This document shows, piece after piece, positions 17,966 through 25,625 of a stretch of DNA of 51,019 nucleotides. The number at the start of each line of letters is the position of its first letter. Positions within the stretch are counted from its first letter, which is position 1. This DNA comes from Clostridiales bacterium (lineage in GTDB: Bacteria > Bacillota > Clostridia > Lachnospirales > Lachnospiraceae), in contig JAAYTK010000099.1 of the NCBI GenBank assembly GCA_012523775.1, forward strand, positions 1 through 51,019. Direction: 5' to 3'. Under the pieces are notes generated by a model, which was not told the DNA's origin, did no database searches, and saw nothing but the letters and a program-made list of their open reading frames with translations. A program made the position numbers and the translations under genes.

Positions 17966-18089
17966 TATGTCAGCCTTAGACAATATATTATAGCTACCGA
18001 CAAAATACATTGCACTATCCTGTAGATTGCATTAAAATATAAGAGAAAAGTGTTAACCGGTTTTGCAAAAAATAACAGGGGTGACATGT

Positions 18090-19211
18090 ATGATAGAGGT
18101 TAGAGAGGTAAGAACAAATAAAGAAAGAAGAATGTTTGCATCCTTTAATGCAGACATGTATAAAGATGTTCCACAGGCCATACCTGATCTGGTTTCGGAT
18201 GAATATGATAATTTCCTTCCCGGCAAGAATCCTGCATTTGAATATTGTAGGGTAAAGCAATTCCTCGCATATAAGGATGGTAAATGCGTAGGTAGGATTG
18301 CAGGTATTATAAATGATGCTGCAAACACCAAATGGGAAACTAAGAGGATACGGTTTTCAAGAGTAGATTTTATTGATGATTATGATGTGTCAGAAGCGTT
18401 ATTTAAAGCAGTAGAAGACTGGGGAAGGTCTGAGGGATTAACTCAGATTCATGGACCCATTGGATTTTGCGATATGGATCAGGAGGGAATGCTTGTTGAA
18501 GGCTTTGACACGGTTGGCATGTTTATCACTATTTATAACCATCCATATTATATAAAGCATCTTGAGAAGTTGGGATTTGTAAAAGACATAGATTGGGTAG
18601 AATATATCATTAAGATGCCCGAAAAAGATGACAATAGATTAGATGAGCTGTCAAAGCTGGTTTTAAAAAGATATAAGCTAAAGCTGATAGAACCAAAATC
18701 AAGGAAAGAGCTTAAGCCCTATATACCGAAGGTGTTTCATTTATTAAATGTTTGTTATAAAGATTTATATGGAACCGTAGAATTGACTCATGCTCAGATA
18801 ATGAAATACTATCATCAATTTATACTTTTGATTAACACAGATTATGTTAAGCTCATAGAGGATGAGGAGGGAGAGCTTGTCGGCTTTGGACTTGCCCTAC
18901 CCTCAATGAATAATGCAGTTAAGAAGAGCAACGGACGGCTTTTCCCCTTTGGTTGGTACAGAATATTAAGAGCACCATACAAAAAAGCAGAGGTATTAGA
19001 CCTATATCTGGTTGGTGTTCTTCCTAAGATGCAGAACAAGGGATTGACTGCCATCCTGATGCATTCCATGACTGAAGCCGCCAGAAGGAATAATATTAAA
19101 TATGCTGAAACCGGTCCTGAGTTAGAGACGAATAATCAGGTACAGGCATTATGGAAGCACTATGAAACCAAGCAGCATAAGCGTAGACGCTGCTGGATTA
19201 AGGATTTATAG
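18090..19211 (+). CDS. Large GNAT-fold protein, probable N-acetyltransferase
   Basis: The 373-residue cytoplasmic protein belongs to a clostridial family of ~380 residues with a GNAT-like C-terminal half. The segment LYLVGVLPKMQNKGLTAILMHSM occupies the acetyl-CoA motif position, and AETGPELETNNQVQALW the last strand. The N-terminal half contains a second GNAT-like section (FLAYKDGKCVGRIAGIIND, GPIGFCDMDQEGMLVEGFD). The substrate is unknown. ATG 18090 is preferred because it follows AGGGGTGAC; a TTG at 18063 is in frame but has no ribosome site. It converges on apbE with only 14 bp between. Confidence 0.7.
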   Translation: MIEVREVRTNKERRMFASFNADMYKDVPQAIPDLVSDEYDNFLPGKNPAFEYCRVKQFLAYKDGKCVGRIAGIINDAANTKWETKRIRFSRVDFIDDYDVSEALFKAVEDWGRSEGLTQIHGPIGFCDMDQEGMLVEGFDTVGMFITIYNHPYYIKHLEKLGFVKDIDWVEYIIKMPEKDDNRLDELSKLVLKRYKLKLIEPKSRKELKPYIPKVFHLLNVCYKDLYGTVELTHAQIMKYYHQFILLINTDYVKLIEDEEGELVGFGLALPSMNNAVKKSNGRLFPFGWYRILRAPYKKAEVLDLYLVGVLPKMQNKGLTAILMHSMTEAARRNNIKYAETGPELETNNQVQALWKHYETKQHKRRRCWIKDL

Positions 19212-19225
19212 AAGATCTCTAAATA

Positions 19226-20266
19226 TTATTTTCTTATTAGAGATTCGAATCCGCTACTGTATTTCCTGGAGCCGTCATGAAATATCCATAGTGCCTCAGT
19301 ATTATCTAAGCTTTCTATGAGAGCCAAGCCTTCATCAAAAGGTGTATTATAAATTGCGGTCGACAGCACGTCAGCCATGCCGGAATCCTCACAGATTATT
19401 GATACTGCAACAAAATATTCTGAGGGCATAAGTGTGTCGGGATTGATAATATGATGGTATTTTTTGCCGTCAACAGTATAATATCTTTCATAATTACCGC
19501 TGGCCACCAATGACAAATCATTTAAGGCAAGAGTATATATGCTATGCTGCTCGGATTCCTTGTCGGGGTTCTGTATACCTACGCTCCAAGGTGCTTTTTC
19601 CTTGCCCTTTCCTCCTACCGCACGAACATTTCCTCCGACACTCAATAGAAAGTCAGTATAGCCCTTATCAATGGCGGCCTTAACCACCTGCTCAGTGGCA
19701 TATCCTTTAGCTATTGCGCCTACATCCAAGCGCATTTCACTGTCTTTTAATAGTACTGTTGAGTTTGTCTCATCTATTATAATCATATCAATATTAGTAT
19801 GCTTATTGGCTTCTTCTAACAATTCCATGGGAGGGAGCTCGGCATTCAGTGGATCATCGACTCCCTGGGTACGGTAATCATGCCAGATCTCCAGAACGGA
19901 GCCCAAGGCAATATTAACCCTACCGTTAGATAAGCTGTAGGCATCAATAGAATACTTAAGAAGATCTATAATCTTCTTATCAACCTTTACCGGCTCGTTA
20001 CCGGCATTATCGTTAATAGTCTTTATATTGTTTATACCGTCATATGAGTTATATTTATCATATAACTGATGATAGATTTCCAGCTCTTCTTTAATAAAGG
20101 TTGCAAACTCGCTGAATTCTTCCTCGTTCTTTGTATATGCAACGATCTCCGTAATGGTATTAAATAAGAACAAAAAACTTCCCTGGTGCTTCTGTGGTGC
20201 ATGGCTACAGGACGAGTTGATGAGTGCTGTAAATATAAATAGTACAGTAAATATTATTTTCTTCAT
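19226..20266 (-). CDS. apbE: ApbE family FAD:protein FMN transferase, lipoprotein
   Basis: The 346-residue ApbE enzyme transfers FMN from FAD to a threonine or serine of extracytoplasmic target proteins. A lipoprotein signal (FTVLFIFTALINSSC) places the anchor Cys at residue 20, so it acts on the outer face of the membrane. ApbE motifs include a long N-terminal half, GAIAKGYATEQVV, LLSVGGNVRAVGGKG, WSVGIQNPD, and the metal/FAD segment with SGNYERYYTVDGKKYHHIINPDT. Upstream in-frame codons exist to 20359, but AGGAG precedes ATG 20266 and only this start gives the lipoprotein signal. The gene directly upstream on the same strand encodes a likely substrate. Confidence 0.92.
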   Translation of the reverse strand: MKKIIFTVLFIFTALINSSCSHAPQKHQGSFLFLFNTITEIVAYTKNEEEFSEFATFIKEELEIYHQLYDKYNSYDGINNIKTINDNAGNEPVKVDKKIIDLLKYSIDAYSLSNGRVNIALGSVLEIWHDYRTQGVDDPLNAELPPMELLEEANKHTNIDMIIIDETNSTVLLKDSEMRLDVGAIAKGYATEQVVKAAIDKGYTDFLLSVGGNVRAVGGKGKEKAPWSVGIQNPDKESEQHSIYTLALNDLSLVASGNYERYYTVDGKKYHHIINPDTLMPSEYFVAVSIICEDSGMADVLSTAIYNTPFDEGLALIESLDNTEALWIFHDGSRKYSSGFESLIRK

Positions 20267-20334
20267 ATATAATTGCTCCTGAAAATCTAATAGTAGAGTA
20301 TTTTCCTGTAACGGTAGAATAACACAAATAATTA

Positions 20335-20379
20335 GGGGTTGCAAAACATTTTGAGTCAATAAATATGTTTTGCAACCCC
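20335..20379 (-). terminator. Hairpin terminator between the two-repeat lipoprotein gene and apbE
   Basis: The 15-bp perfect stem GGGGTTGCAAAACAT (20335-20349) and its complement (20365-20379) lies after the minus-strand gene that ends at 20418. It is followed on that strand by TAATTATTTGTG. It may cut or reduce read-through into apbE. Confidence 0.6.
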
Positions 20380-20417
20380 ATTATTATATCAAATTAATTA
20401 GTCCGGTGAAACCAGAA

Positions 20418-21413
20418 TTATTTTGCAACAGCTCCGGCTTCTTCTACTACTGTCAAGAAGTCTGTAATATGCATTGTAACAGAGTTCAGTAAATCTTCGT
20501 CTGCAGGATATCCATCATTTAAAGCAATTCCTTTAACATCGGATACTTTCTTACCCTTGATATATTCGCAGAATGCTTCTGACTGCTCAAACCATTCTTT
20601 TCCGATAGGGGAAGCACCCTTCATGTTATAGTCATATCCAAGCTCAAGCTTTGTCTTGAAGTCGCCTGTTAACTCAGATGTAAGCTTACCCTCTGCATTA
20701 AATGAAACATTGGTCTGAGATGCATCGATAATACTGCTGGTGATCTTGCCGTTTTTATCGAAGCTAACTGCACCATAATGTGAATAAGCCTGAACGGTGC
20801 CGTCTTCTTCAGCAGTTGCGTTCTTTGTTTTACTTCCTGCACCGGATGTAATACCAAGACCTAATTTATCGCCTGCCTTTGCACCTAAATCCTCAGCGTT
20901 GTTAACGGCCTTCTCGATAGCGGCAATTATGCTGGAGATATTCATGGTAACTGAGCTGGTTAAATCCTCGTCTGTAGGATAGCCACCGTCAAGAGCAATA
21001 CCCTTAACTTGCTCTATGGTCTTACCGGTTACATATTTCTCAAGAGCTTCTGCCTGCTCATCCCATTCTTTTCCTATAGGAGAAGCGCCTCTCATGTTGT
21101 ATGCGTCACCAAGTTCCTTTTTACTGTCAAAAGTCTTTGCCAAATCTGTTGTAATCTCGCCTGTGGTAGAGAAGTTAAACTTAGTCTGTACAACATCGAT
21201 TACAATGTTTTTAATGACACCCTTGTCGTCTACCAGAACTGCAACTGCAGTTGAGTCTACTTGAGCAGTACCATCTTTTTCTTCTGTAGCCTCTTTGGAA
21301 CTTCCTGCGCTGCTTACAATTGCAAGTCCGGTCTTAAGACCTTTAGCGCCACATGCGGTAAACATAGTCATCACTAATGCTACCATTAATAATAATGAAA
21401 TTATTTTTCTCAT
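20418..21413 (-). CDS. Two-repeat lipoprotein, putative ApbE flavinylation target
   Basis: The 331-residue lipoprotein (MTMFTAC, anchor Cys21) consists of two ~157-residue repeats. Each contains the matching blocks AxxxFDKNGKI-like strand, QTxxxFxxxGxLT, KxELGxxYNMxGASPIGKEWxEQ, VKGIAL(D/N)xGYP and a final D-x-x-[T/N]-S-V-T-M segment. The last segment is D150-L-T-S-S-V-T156 in repeat 1 and D307-L-L-N-S-V-T313 in repeat 2. It resembles the D-x-x-[S/T]-G-A-T flavinylation motif of FMN-binding domains, so Thr156 and Thr313 could each carry covalent FMN. A lipoprotein ApbE is encoded next door. I do not know a named characterised homologue; the flavin role is inference. GGAGG precedes ATG 21413. 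A clean promoter is not evident. Confidence 0.75.
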   Translation of the reverse strand: MRKIISLLLMVALVMTMFTACGAKGLKTGLAIVSSAGSSKEATEEKDGTAQVDSTAVAVLVDDKGVIKNIVIDVVQTKFNFSTTGEITTDLAKTFDSKKELGDAYNMRGASPIGKEWDEQAEALEKYVTGKTIEQVKGIALDGGYPTDEDLTSSVTMNISSIIAAIEKAVNNAEDLGAKAGDKLGLGITSGAGSKTKNATAEEDGTVQAYSHYGAVSFDKNGKITSSIIDASQTNVSFNAEGKLTSELTGDFKTKLELGYDYNMKGASPIGKEWFEQSEAFCEYIKGKKVSDVKGIALNDGYPADEDLLNSVTMHITDFLTVVEEAGAVAK

Positions 21414-21577
21414 AAATATTATCCTCCAATTTGTTAAATATTTAACTCAGAATGTGATTATATGATACTACTTTTTTGTTATTTAGTCAATTCGAATTTG
21501 CAATTCCTATTAGGATGATTTTATCAAATAATAGGATAAATATATTAGTTGACAGGAAAATTTTATTATATTCTATA

Positions 21578-22090
21578 TTATTGAGCAGAATACATGCCCT
21601 TACTTTGCATATATGAAAATATTGCTTCTCCGTGCTTTTGCTCTTCTTTTTGAATATGGTTTAACACATCCCGGACCTGAGCGTTTTTGCATTCGAAAAT
21701 AGTAGTATCATAGGTGCCGGATACATATTTCTCGGTATTTAGCATATCAATACACATATCCTTATCCGAAGCCTTAAATCCTGTTGTGCCTGATTTGTCA
21801 ATGGATTCCTGTTGTGACATAGACCAATTAGGCTGCTGGCCTGCCTGTTGCTGTGCGGATTGCTGCTGTGGTCCTCCGGCCACCGAAGGAACCTGTCCGT
21901 TTAATAATTGATTAATTATCTGTAGATGTTCCCTTTCCTTTTGCGCATTATTTTTAAAAATTGTTTTAAGCTGGGAATCTACGGCTAGATTGGCATAGTT
22001 ATCATATTTTAGAATACATTGCTCCTCATGTGATTTCTGATCCTGAAGAAGCAGTTGTTCTTTAGTGGATAACGTTACATTTGCAATCAT
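21578..22090 (-). CDS. CotF-like spore coat / ferritin-like protein
   Basis: The 170-residue protein has a four-helix layout with two similar halves. Each has a helical pair with conserved EEQ/E..H patterns (DQKSHEEQCILKYDNYAN, QKEREHLQIINQLL, and EKYVSGTYDTTIFEC, IQKEEQKHGEAIFSYM). A Gln/Pro-rich linker lies between (GGPQQQSAQQQAGQQ). This matches CotF-family coat proteins of sporulating Firmicutes, which share a ferritin-like fold. AGGAGGTGATAAAC directly precedes ATG 22090; a GTG at 22099 overlaps that ribosome site and is rejected. It supports an endospore-forming host. Confidence 0.8.
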   Translation of the reverse strand: MIANVTLSTKEQLLLQDQKSHEEQCILKYDNYANLAVDSQLKTIFKNNAQKEREHLQIINQLLNGQVPSVAGGPQQQSAQQQAGQQPNWSMSQQESIDKSGTTGFKASDKDMCIDMLNTEKYVSGTYDTTIFECKNAQVRDVLNHIQKEEQKHGEAIFSYMQSKGMYSAQ

Positions 22091-22216
22091 GTTTATCACC
22101 TCCTACAATAGTATTACATACAAAATAGAAAATTATCCAAATTGCAGGAGATATTTAATTTGATTTGATAAAAAAATATCAAAAATTTAATAATTTAATT
22201 CAGAATTCTCATATTC

Positions 22217-22663
22217 TTAACTTGTTTTATCAGGCTCTGTCATAATAATATCATCTTGACTAATATTCTTATCGCATTCAGGACAATAGTAGGTCATTTT
22301 AATTTTCTGCCCACATTCCGAATGGATAAGCTTCCTGTGGCATTTTTTCAGATTACGTTCACCCCATAATATTATACTGTTAAATACATCGGACAAATCC
22401 TTGCCGCTGTCGGTTAACACATAGCGGTATCTGGGAGGATGAGCCTGATATAGATTTGATGTTATAAGTCCGTCATCTTCAAGGCATTTTAATCGGTTCG
22501 ATAGAAGGTTGCTTGGGATACCCTCAAGCTTTTGCTGCATCTTTGAATAGGTATCCTGTCCCATCATAATCTGGCGAAGTATCAGTAGGGTCCATTTGTC
22601 TCCGATTATGTTTAATGTCTGCGCGATATTACATGGAAGATCATATAGATTTTTCATGGCCAT
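22217..22663 (-). CDS. HxlR-type regulator with Cys-rich C-terminal tail
   Basis: The 148-residue winged-helix regulator of the HxlR family has the signature C11-N-I-A-Q-T-L followed by IIGDKWTLLILRQIM, and the wing PPRYRYVLTDSGKDL. The N-terminal Cys11 is at the position used for redox or electrophile sensing in HxlR/YodB-like proteins. The C-terminal tail adds Cys108, Cys117 and a CPEC pair (127/130) that could bind zinc, an unusual extension for this family. It lies 36 nt downstream of the ccdA-tlpA gene and is likely in the same transcript. It probably autoregulates that operon through the inverted repeat at 24103-24125. Confidence 0.85.
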   Translation of the reverse strand: MAMKNLYDLPCNIAQTLNIIGDKWTLLILRQIMMGQDTYSKMQQKLEGIPSNLLSNRLKCLEDDGLITSNLYQAHPPRYRYVLTDSGKDLSDVFNSIILWGERNLKKCHRKLIHSECGQKIKMTYYCPECDKNISQDDIIMTEPDKTS

Positions 22664-22699
22664 ATCCTTTATCTCCTTTATATATAAAGCATTATAACA

Positions 22700-24022
22700 T
22701 TATTCCGTTGAGCCAAGGGTATCCTGTATAACTCTGTCCATCGTATGCTTTGGAAGCATGCCGGGGGCATAGCCATAGATGTTACCCTCTTTATCGATTA
22801 AGAAGGTTGTCGGAAAGGCGTTAATAAAATATCCTCTGAATACGTCTCCGGTCTCGTCAAAGACCACAGGAAATGTAAATCCGTTACTGTCTAAGAAATC
22901 AATAATATCTTCCTTACTCTCGTCTGCATTATTAGGATATTCATCACTGGAAGGATTAGCGACTCCAAGAATTATTACATCCTCCTGATTTTGGCCGTAT
23001 TCGGCATATATTTTCTCTATATCGGGCATCTCCTTAATACAGTAGGAGCACCAGGTTGCCCAAAAATTCAAGAAAACCACCTTGTCCTTATAGTCGGACA
23101 GGGTATGTTCATTACCATATTGATCTTTTAATGTAAAATCCATAGCTGGATAAACATCTTTTTCATTATCCTCGGGGATGGACTTTGACTGTTCTTTCTC
23201 AATAGGCTCATCATTGACAGTGTCATCTGATATATCATCATCAGGAACTGTATCATCAGGAACTGTTTCTTCTTCTATTTGTTGTTCCTGTTGAAAACCT
23301 AAAGGCTTTGAAACGCTATTGAGATATTTTGATACGCCGTTCATCCATCCTGTAAAGGTCATGATACCTATAATAATTAATAAGGCTCCGCTGATTTTTA
23401 CGGTATACTTAAGGAACTTTTGCTTACTTTTAATAAAGTTTAACACCTGTGTTGTAAATAGTCCGAGTAGCAGGAAGGGTATAATAAATCCGATGGCATA
23501 TAATAATACGAGTAAATTGGATATCCAGGCGCTTTTTGCTCCGGAAGCCATAATGAGTACCGAAGATAAAGTCGGTCCTACGCAGGGAGTCCATGCAAAG
23601 CTGAAGGTGAAGCCCATGACAAAGGCCACCAGAGGATTCATACTACGTTTTCCAATATTAAAACGTATTTTACGTTCTTTTTTTAGAAAGTTAAAATCCA
23701 AAAAGCCAATCTGATAAAGGCCAAGTACAATAATTAATATACCGCCAATCCTGGTAAACAGAAGCTGATTTTTATTAAAAAAGCTACCCAGAGCGGTAAC
23801 GGTCATCCCAAGAAGAAAGAAAGCAAAGGATATACCCATAACGAAAAATACCGTATGAAGAAATACCGTACCTCGCCTGTATGTTATCCGGCCGTCCTCG
23901 CCAACATGTTTGGCATTTCCTGTCAGATAGCTCATATATATAGGGATCAATGGAATTACGCAGGGCGACAAGAAGGATAATAAGCCTTCGAGAAATACAA
24001 AAACATAATTTATATCGAACAT
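22700..24022 (-). CDS. ccdA: CcdA-TlpA fusion, membrane thiol-redox protein
   Basis: The 440-residue protein fuses two redox domains. Residues 1-230 are a CcdA/DsbD-type electron-transfer membrane domain with six helices and the paired redox cysteines in SPC (Cys21) and TPC (Cys147). Residues 245-290 form an acidic, repetitive linker (TVPDDTVPDDDISDDTVNDE). Residues 291-440 are a TlpA/ResA-type thioredoxin domain with FWATWCSYC (CxxC 325-328) and AFPTTFLIDKEGNI. CcdA passes electrons from cytoplasmic thioredoxin across the membrane, and the fused thioredoxin then reduces disulfides outside. The target is unknown; cytochrome c maturation, spore or exported protein repair are options. It is cotranscribed with hxlR. 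Confidence 0.92.
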   Translation of the reverse strand: MFDINYVFVFLEGLLSFLSPCVIPLIPIYMSYLTGNAKHVGEDGRITYRRGTVFLHTVFFVMGISFAFFLLGMTVTALGSFFNKNQLLFTRIGGILIIVLGLYQIGFLDFNFLKKERKIRFNIGKRSMNPLVAFVMGFTFSFAWTPCVGPTLSSVLIMASGAKSAWISNLLVLLYAIGFIIPFLLLGLFTTQVLNFIKSKQKFLKYTVKISGALLIIIGIMTFTGWMNGVSKYLNSVSKPLGFQQEQQIEEETVPDDTVPDDDISDDTVNDEPIEKEQSKSIPEDNEKDVYPAMDFTLKDQYGNEHTLSDYKDKVVFLNFWATWCSYCIKEMPDIEKIYAEYGQNQEDVIILGVANPSSDEYPNNADESKEDIIDFLDSNGFTFPVVFDETGDVFRGYFINAFPTTFLIDKEGNIYGYAPGMLPKHTMDRVIQDTLGSTE

Positions 24023-24073
24023 AAGCGCCTCCTAGTTTGGGTAGATTTTTACTGTGAAATATTATGATAATTT

Positions 24074-24102
24074 ATACTATCACGGAGACTTTATATTGTC
24101 AA
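24074..24102 (-). promoter_or_regulatory. Promoter of the ccdA-hxlR operon
   Basis: On the minus strand, perfect TTGACA (24102-24097) and TAGTAT (24079-24074) are separated by 17 bp. Confidence 0.75.
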
Positions 24103-24125
24103 GTGACTTTAAATAATAAAGTCAC
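24103..24125. promoter_or_regulatory. Inverted repeat, candidate HxlR operator
   Basis: Perfect 9-bp arms GTGACTTTA (24103-24111) and TAAAGTCAC (24117-24125) flank 5 bp and abut the -35 of the ccdA promoter. A third half-site (GACTTTA, 24088-24094) lies inside the promoter spacer, so cooperative binding is possible. Confidence 0.6.
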
Positions 24126-24149
24126 ATTTTAGAAGTTTTTATAACGTAT

Positions 24150-24178
24150 TTGACATAGCTGTTAGGCTGTGGTAAAAT
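24150..24178 (+). promoter_or_regulatory. Promoter of the MarR-degV operon
   Basis: Perfect TTGACA (24150-24155), 17 bp, TAAAAT (24173-24178). The transcript should start around 24185, at the left edge of the palindrome. Confidence 0.75.
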
Positions 24179-24184
24179 AGTTCC

Positions 24185-24218
24185 AATATTTTAATTAAAT
24201 AATTTTAATTAAAATATT
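24185..24218. promoter_or_regulatory. 34-bp palindrome, candidate MarR operator
   Basis: Perfect 15-bp arms AATATTTTAATTAAA (24185-24199) and their complement (24204-24218) flank TAAT. The core TTTAATTAAA occurs twice (24190-24199 and 24204-24213). It covers the expected transcript start of the MarR gene, which is ideal for autorepression. Confidence 0.7.
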
Positions 24219-24239
24219 TTAACCAAAAGGAGATGGCCT

Positions 24240-24659
24240 ATGCTGGAAAGAGAATTCGAAAGATTATATTACAAATTCAGGGAAAACTATTGTAAGAATT
24301 TATTCTCAAGTGTTAAGGAAGGAAGCTTAAGTGCTACCGACTCATATTGTCTTGAGGTGATTTTTTTGCTAAAAAGACCCTCAGTGAATGAATTTGCCGA
24401 ATATGTAAATATTTCTTTACCAAATGCCTCTTACAGGATTAACAATCTAATTAATAAGGGATATGTTAGAAAGATAAAATCGGAATATGATAGGCGGGAG
24501 TATCATCTTGAGGTTACGGACAAATTCTTAGAGAGGTATGGAGCAAATGCTTCCTTTAATAATAAACTCATGAGTAGAATTCGTGAGAATTTTAGCGAGG
24601 AAGAAATTACCAGTCTTGAAGATATGATAAAAAGAATTGTCGACGAACTTATGGATTAA
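24240..24659 (+). CDS. MarR family transcriptional regulator
   Basis: The 139-residue protein is a MarR-type winged helix. The DNA-binding part is SVNEFAEYVNISLPNASYRINNLINKGYVRKI, with the wing KSEYDRREYHLEVTDKF containing the conserved DRR motif. Flanking helices are for dimerisation. It probably represses its own transcript through the large palindrome at 24185-24218. AAAGGAG precedes ATG 24240. The degV gene starts 13 nt after its stop, so the pair is an operon and fatty-acid-linked regulation is plausible but unproven. Confidence 0.88.
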   Translation: MLEREFERLYYKFRENYCKNLFSSVKEGSLSATDSYCLEVIFLLKRPSVNEFAEYVNISLPNASYRINNLINKGYVRKIKSEYDRREYHLEVTDKFLERYGANASFNNKLMSRIRENFSEEEITSLEDMIKRIVDELMD

Positions 24660-24672
24660 GAAAGGATATGAC

Positions 24673-25515
24673 ATGGGAATTAGAATAATCACAGATACGA
24701 CATCTGACATAAGCATGGAACAGGCGAACGAGATGAACATTACCTTAGTGCCTTTGAAGGTTATCTTTGGTGATAAGGAATACAAAGAGGGAATTGACAT
24801 AACAATCGAAGGTTTTTATGAGAAGCTTGTTAAGGCCGAACGTTTGCCAACCACCTCACAGCCTTCACCGGATGATTTCTTAGAATTATTTAAAGAAGGT
24901 AAGGCGGCAGGAGACAGTATAATTGTAATGGTAATAGCGCAAAAGCTTAGCGGCACCTATCAAAGCGCTCTTATTGCCAAAGAAATGGCAGATTATGATG
25001 ATATTCATATAATTGACAGCCATACTACCACATGTGCACTTAGGATAATGGTAGAGCATGCGATTAAGCTAAGAGACAAAGGTATGAACACCAAGGAGAT
25101 TGTATCACAGCTTATGAATCTGAGAAACAGAATCGTTCTGCTTGCGATGGTAGATACGCTGGAGTATCTCCATAAGGGCGGAAGATTATCAAAATCCTCT
25201 GCCATCCTTGGGACACTGCTTAAGTTCAAGCCTATCATTAACGTTAAGGAAGGCGTAATCGGTGTTGTCGGTAAGGAACGGGGAGTCAATAAAGCAATCA
25301 ACCGTATAGCCGAGGTAATGGACGAATACGGCCAAATAGATACCGATTATCCTGTTCATTTGGGGTATACAGCTCTTGATGATAAATGTAAACTGCTTAG
25401 AGACAAATTACATGAAAAATTAAACATAGAAGAAATGAAAATGCATCCGGTTGGATGTGTGGTAGGTACCCATGCGGGTCCTGGGGCCTGTATGGTGACT
25501 TATGTAAAAAAGTAA
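24673..25515 (+). CDS. DegV family fatty-acid-binding protein
   Basis: The 280-residue DegV/FakB-type protein has IITDTTSDISMEQ at the start, the lipid-site segments TTSQPSPDDF and AQKLSGTYQSA, IIDSHTTTCALRIM, and LEYLHKGGRLSKSSAILGTLLKFKPI. Such proteins bind a fatty acid and, as FakB, present it to the kinase FakA for phosphorylation. No fakA gene is in the window. An earlier in-frame ATG at 24637 lies inside the MarR gene; ATG 24673 follows AAGGATATGAC and gives the standard N-terminus (MGIRIITDTT). It is second in the MarR operon and ends at a terminator. Confidence 0.92.
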   Translation: MGIRIITDTTSDISMEQANEMNITLVPLKVIFGDKEYKEGIDITIEGFYEKLVKAERLPTTSQPSPDDFLELFKEGKAAGDSIIVMVIAQKLSGTYQSALIAKEMADYDDIHIIDSHTTTCALRIMVEHAIKLRDKGMNTKEIVSQLMNLRNRIVLLAMVDTLEYLHKGGRLSKSSAILGTLLKFKPIINVKEGVIGVVGKERGVNKAINRIAEVMDEYGQIDTDYPVHLGYTALDDKCKLLRDKLHEKLNIEEMKMHPVGCVVGTHAGPGACMVTYVKK

Positions 25516-25539
25516 AAAATAAAGAGATTAAATAACAGT

Positions 25540-25577
25540 GGGATATTGCAAGAAGAATTTTGCTATATCCCTTTTTT
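25540..25577 (+). terminator. Terminator after degV
   Basis: Stem GGGATATTGCAA (25540-25551) with TTGCTATATCCC (25560-25571), one mismatch, followed by six T (25572-25577). Confidence 0.85.
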
Positions 25578-25588
25578 GTTGATATAAT
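25560..25588 (+). promoter_or_regulatory. Promoter of the GH43 gene, embedded in the terminator
   Basis: TTGCTA (25560-25565) and perfect TATAAT (25583-25588) are separated by 17 bp. The -35 box is the 3' arm of the degV terminator, so one gene's end doubles as the next gene's promoter. Confidence 0.5.
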
Positions 25589-25625
25589 ATAAATCATTAT
25601 TAGCAGATAGAATGGAGGCACTAAA

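Noticed and set aside
19215-19244. ATCTCTAA / TTAGAGAT inverted repeat between the large GNAT and apbE genes as a terminator
   Set aside because: Only 8-bp AT-rich arms with a 14-nt loop and no T-run; it also overlaps the apbE coding end. Left unannotated as too weak.
23319-23714. 131-codon plus-strand frame opposite ccdA
   Set aside because: It is an antisense shadow of the CcdA membrane domain with no ribosome site.
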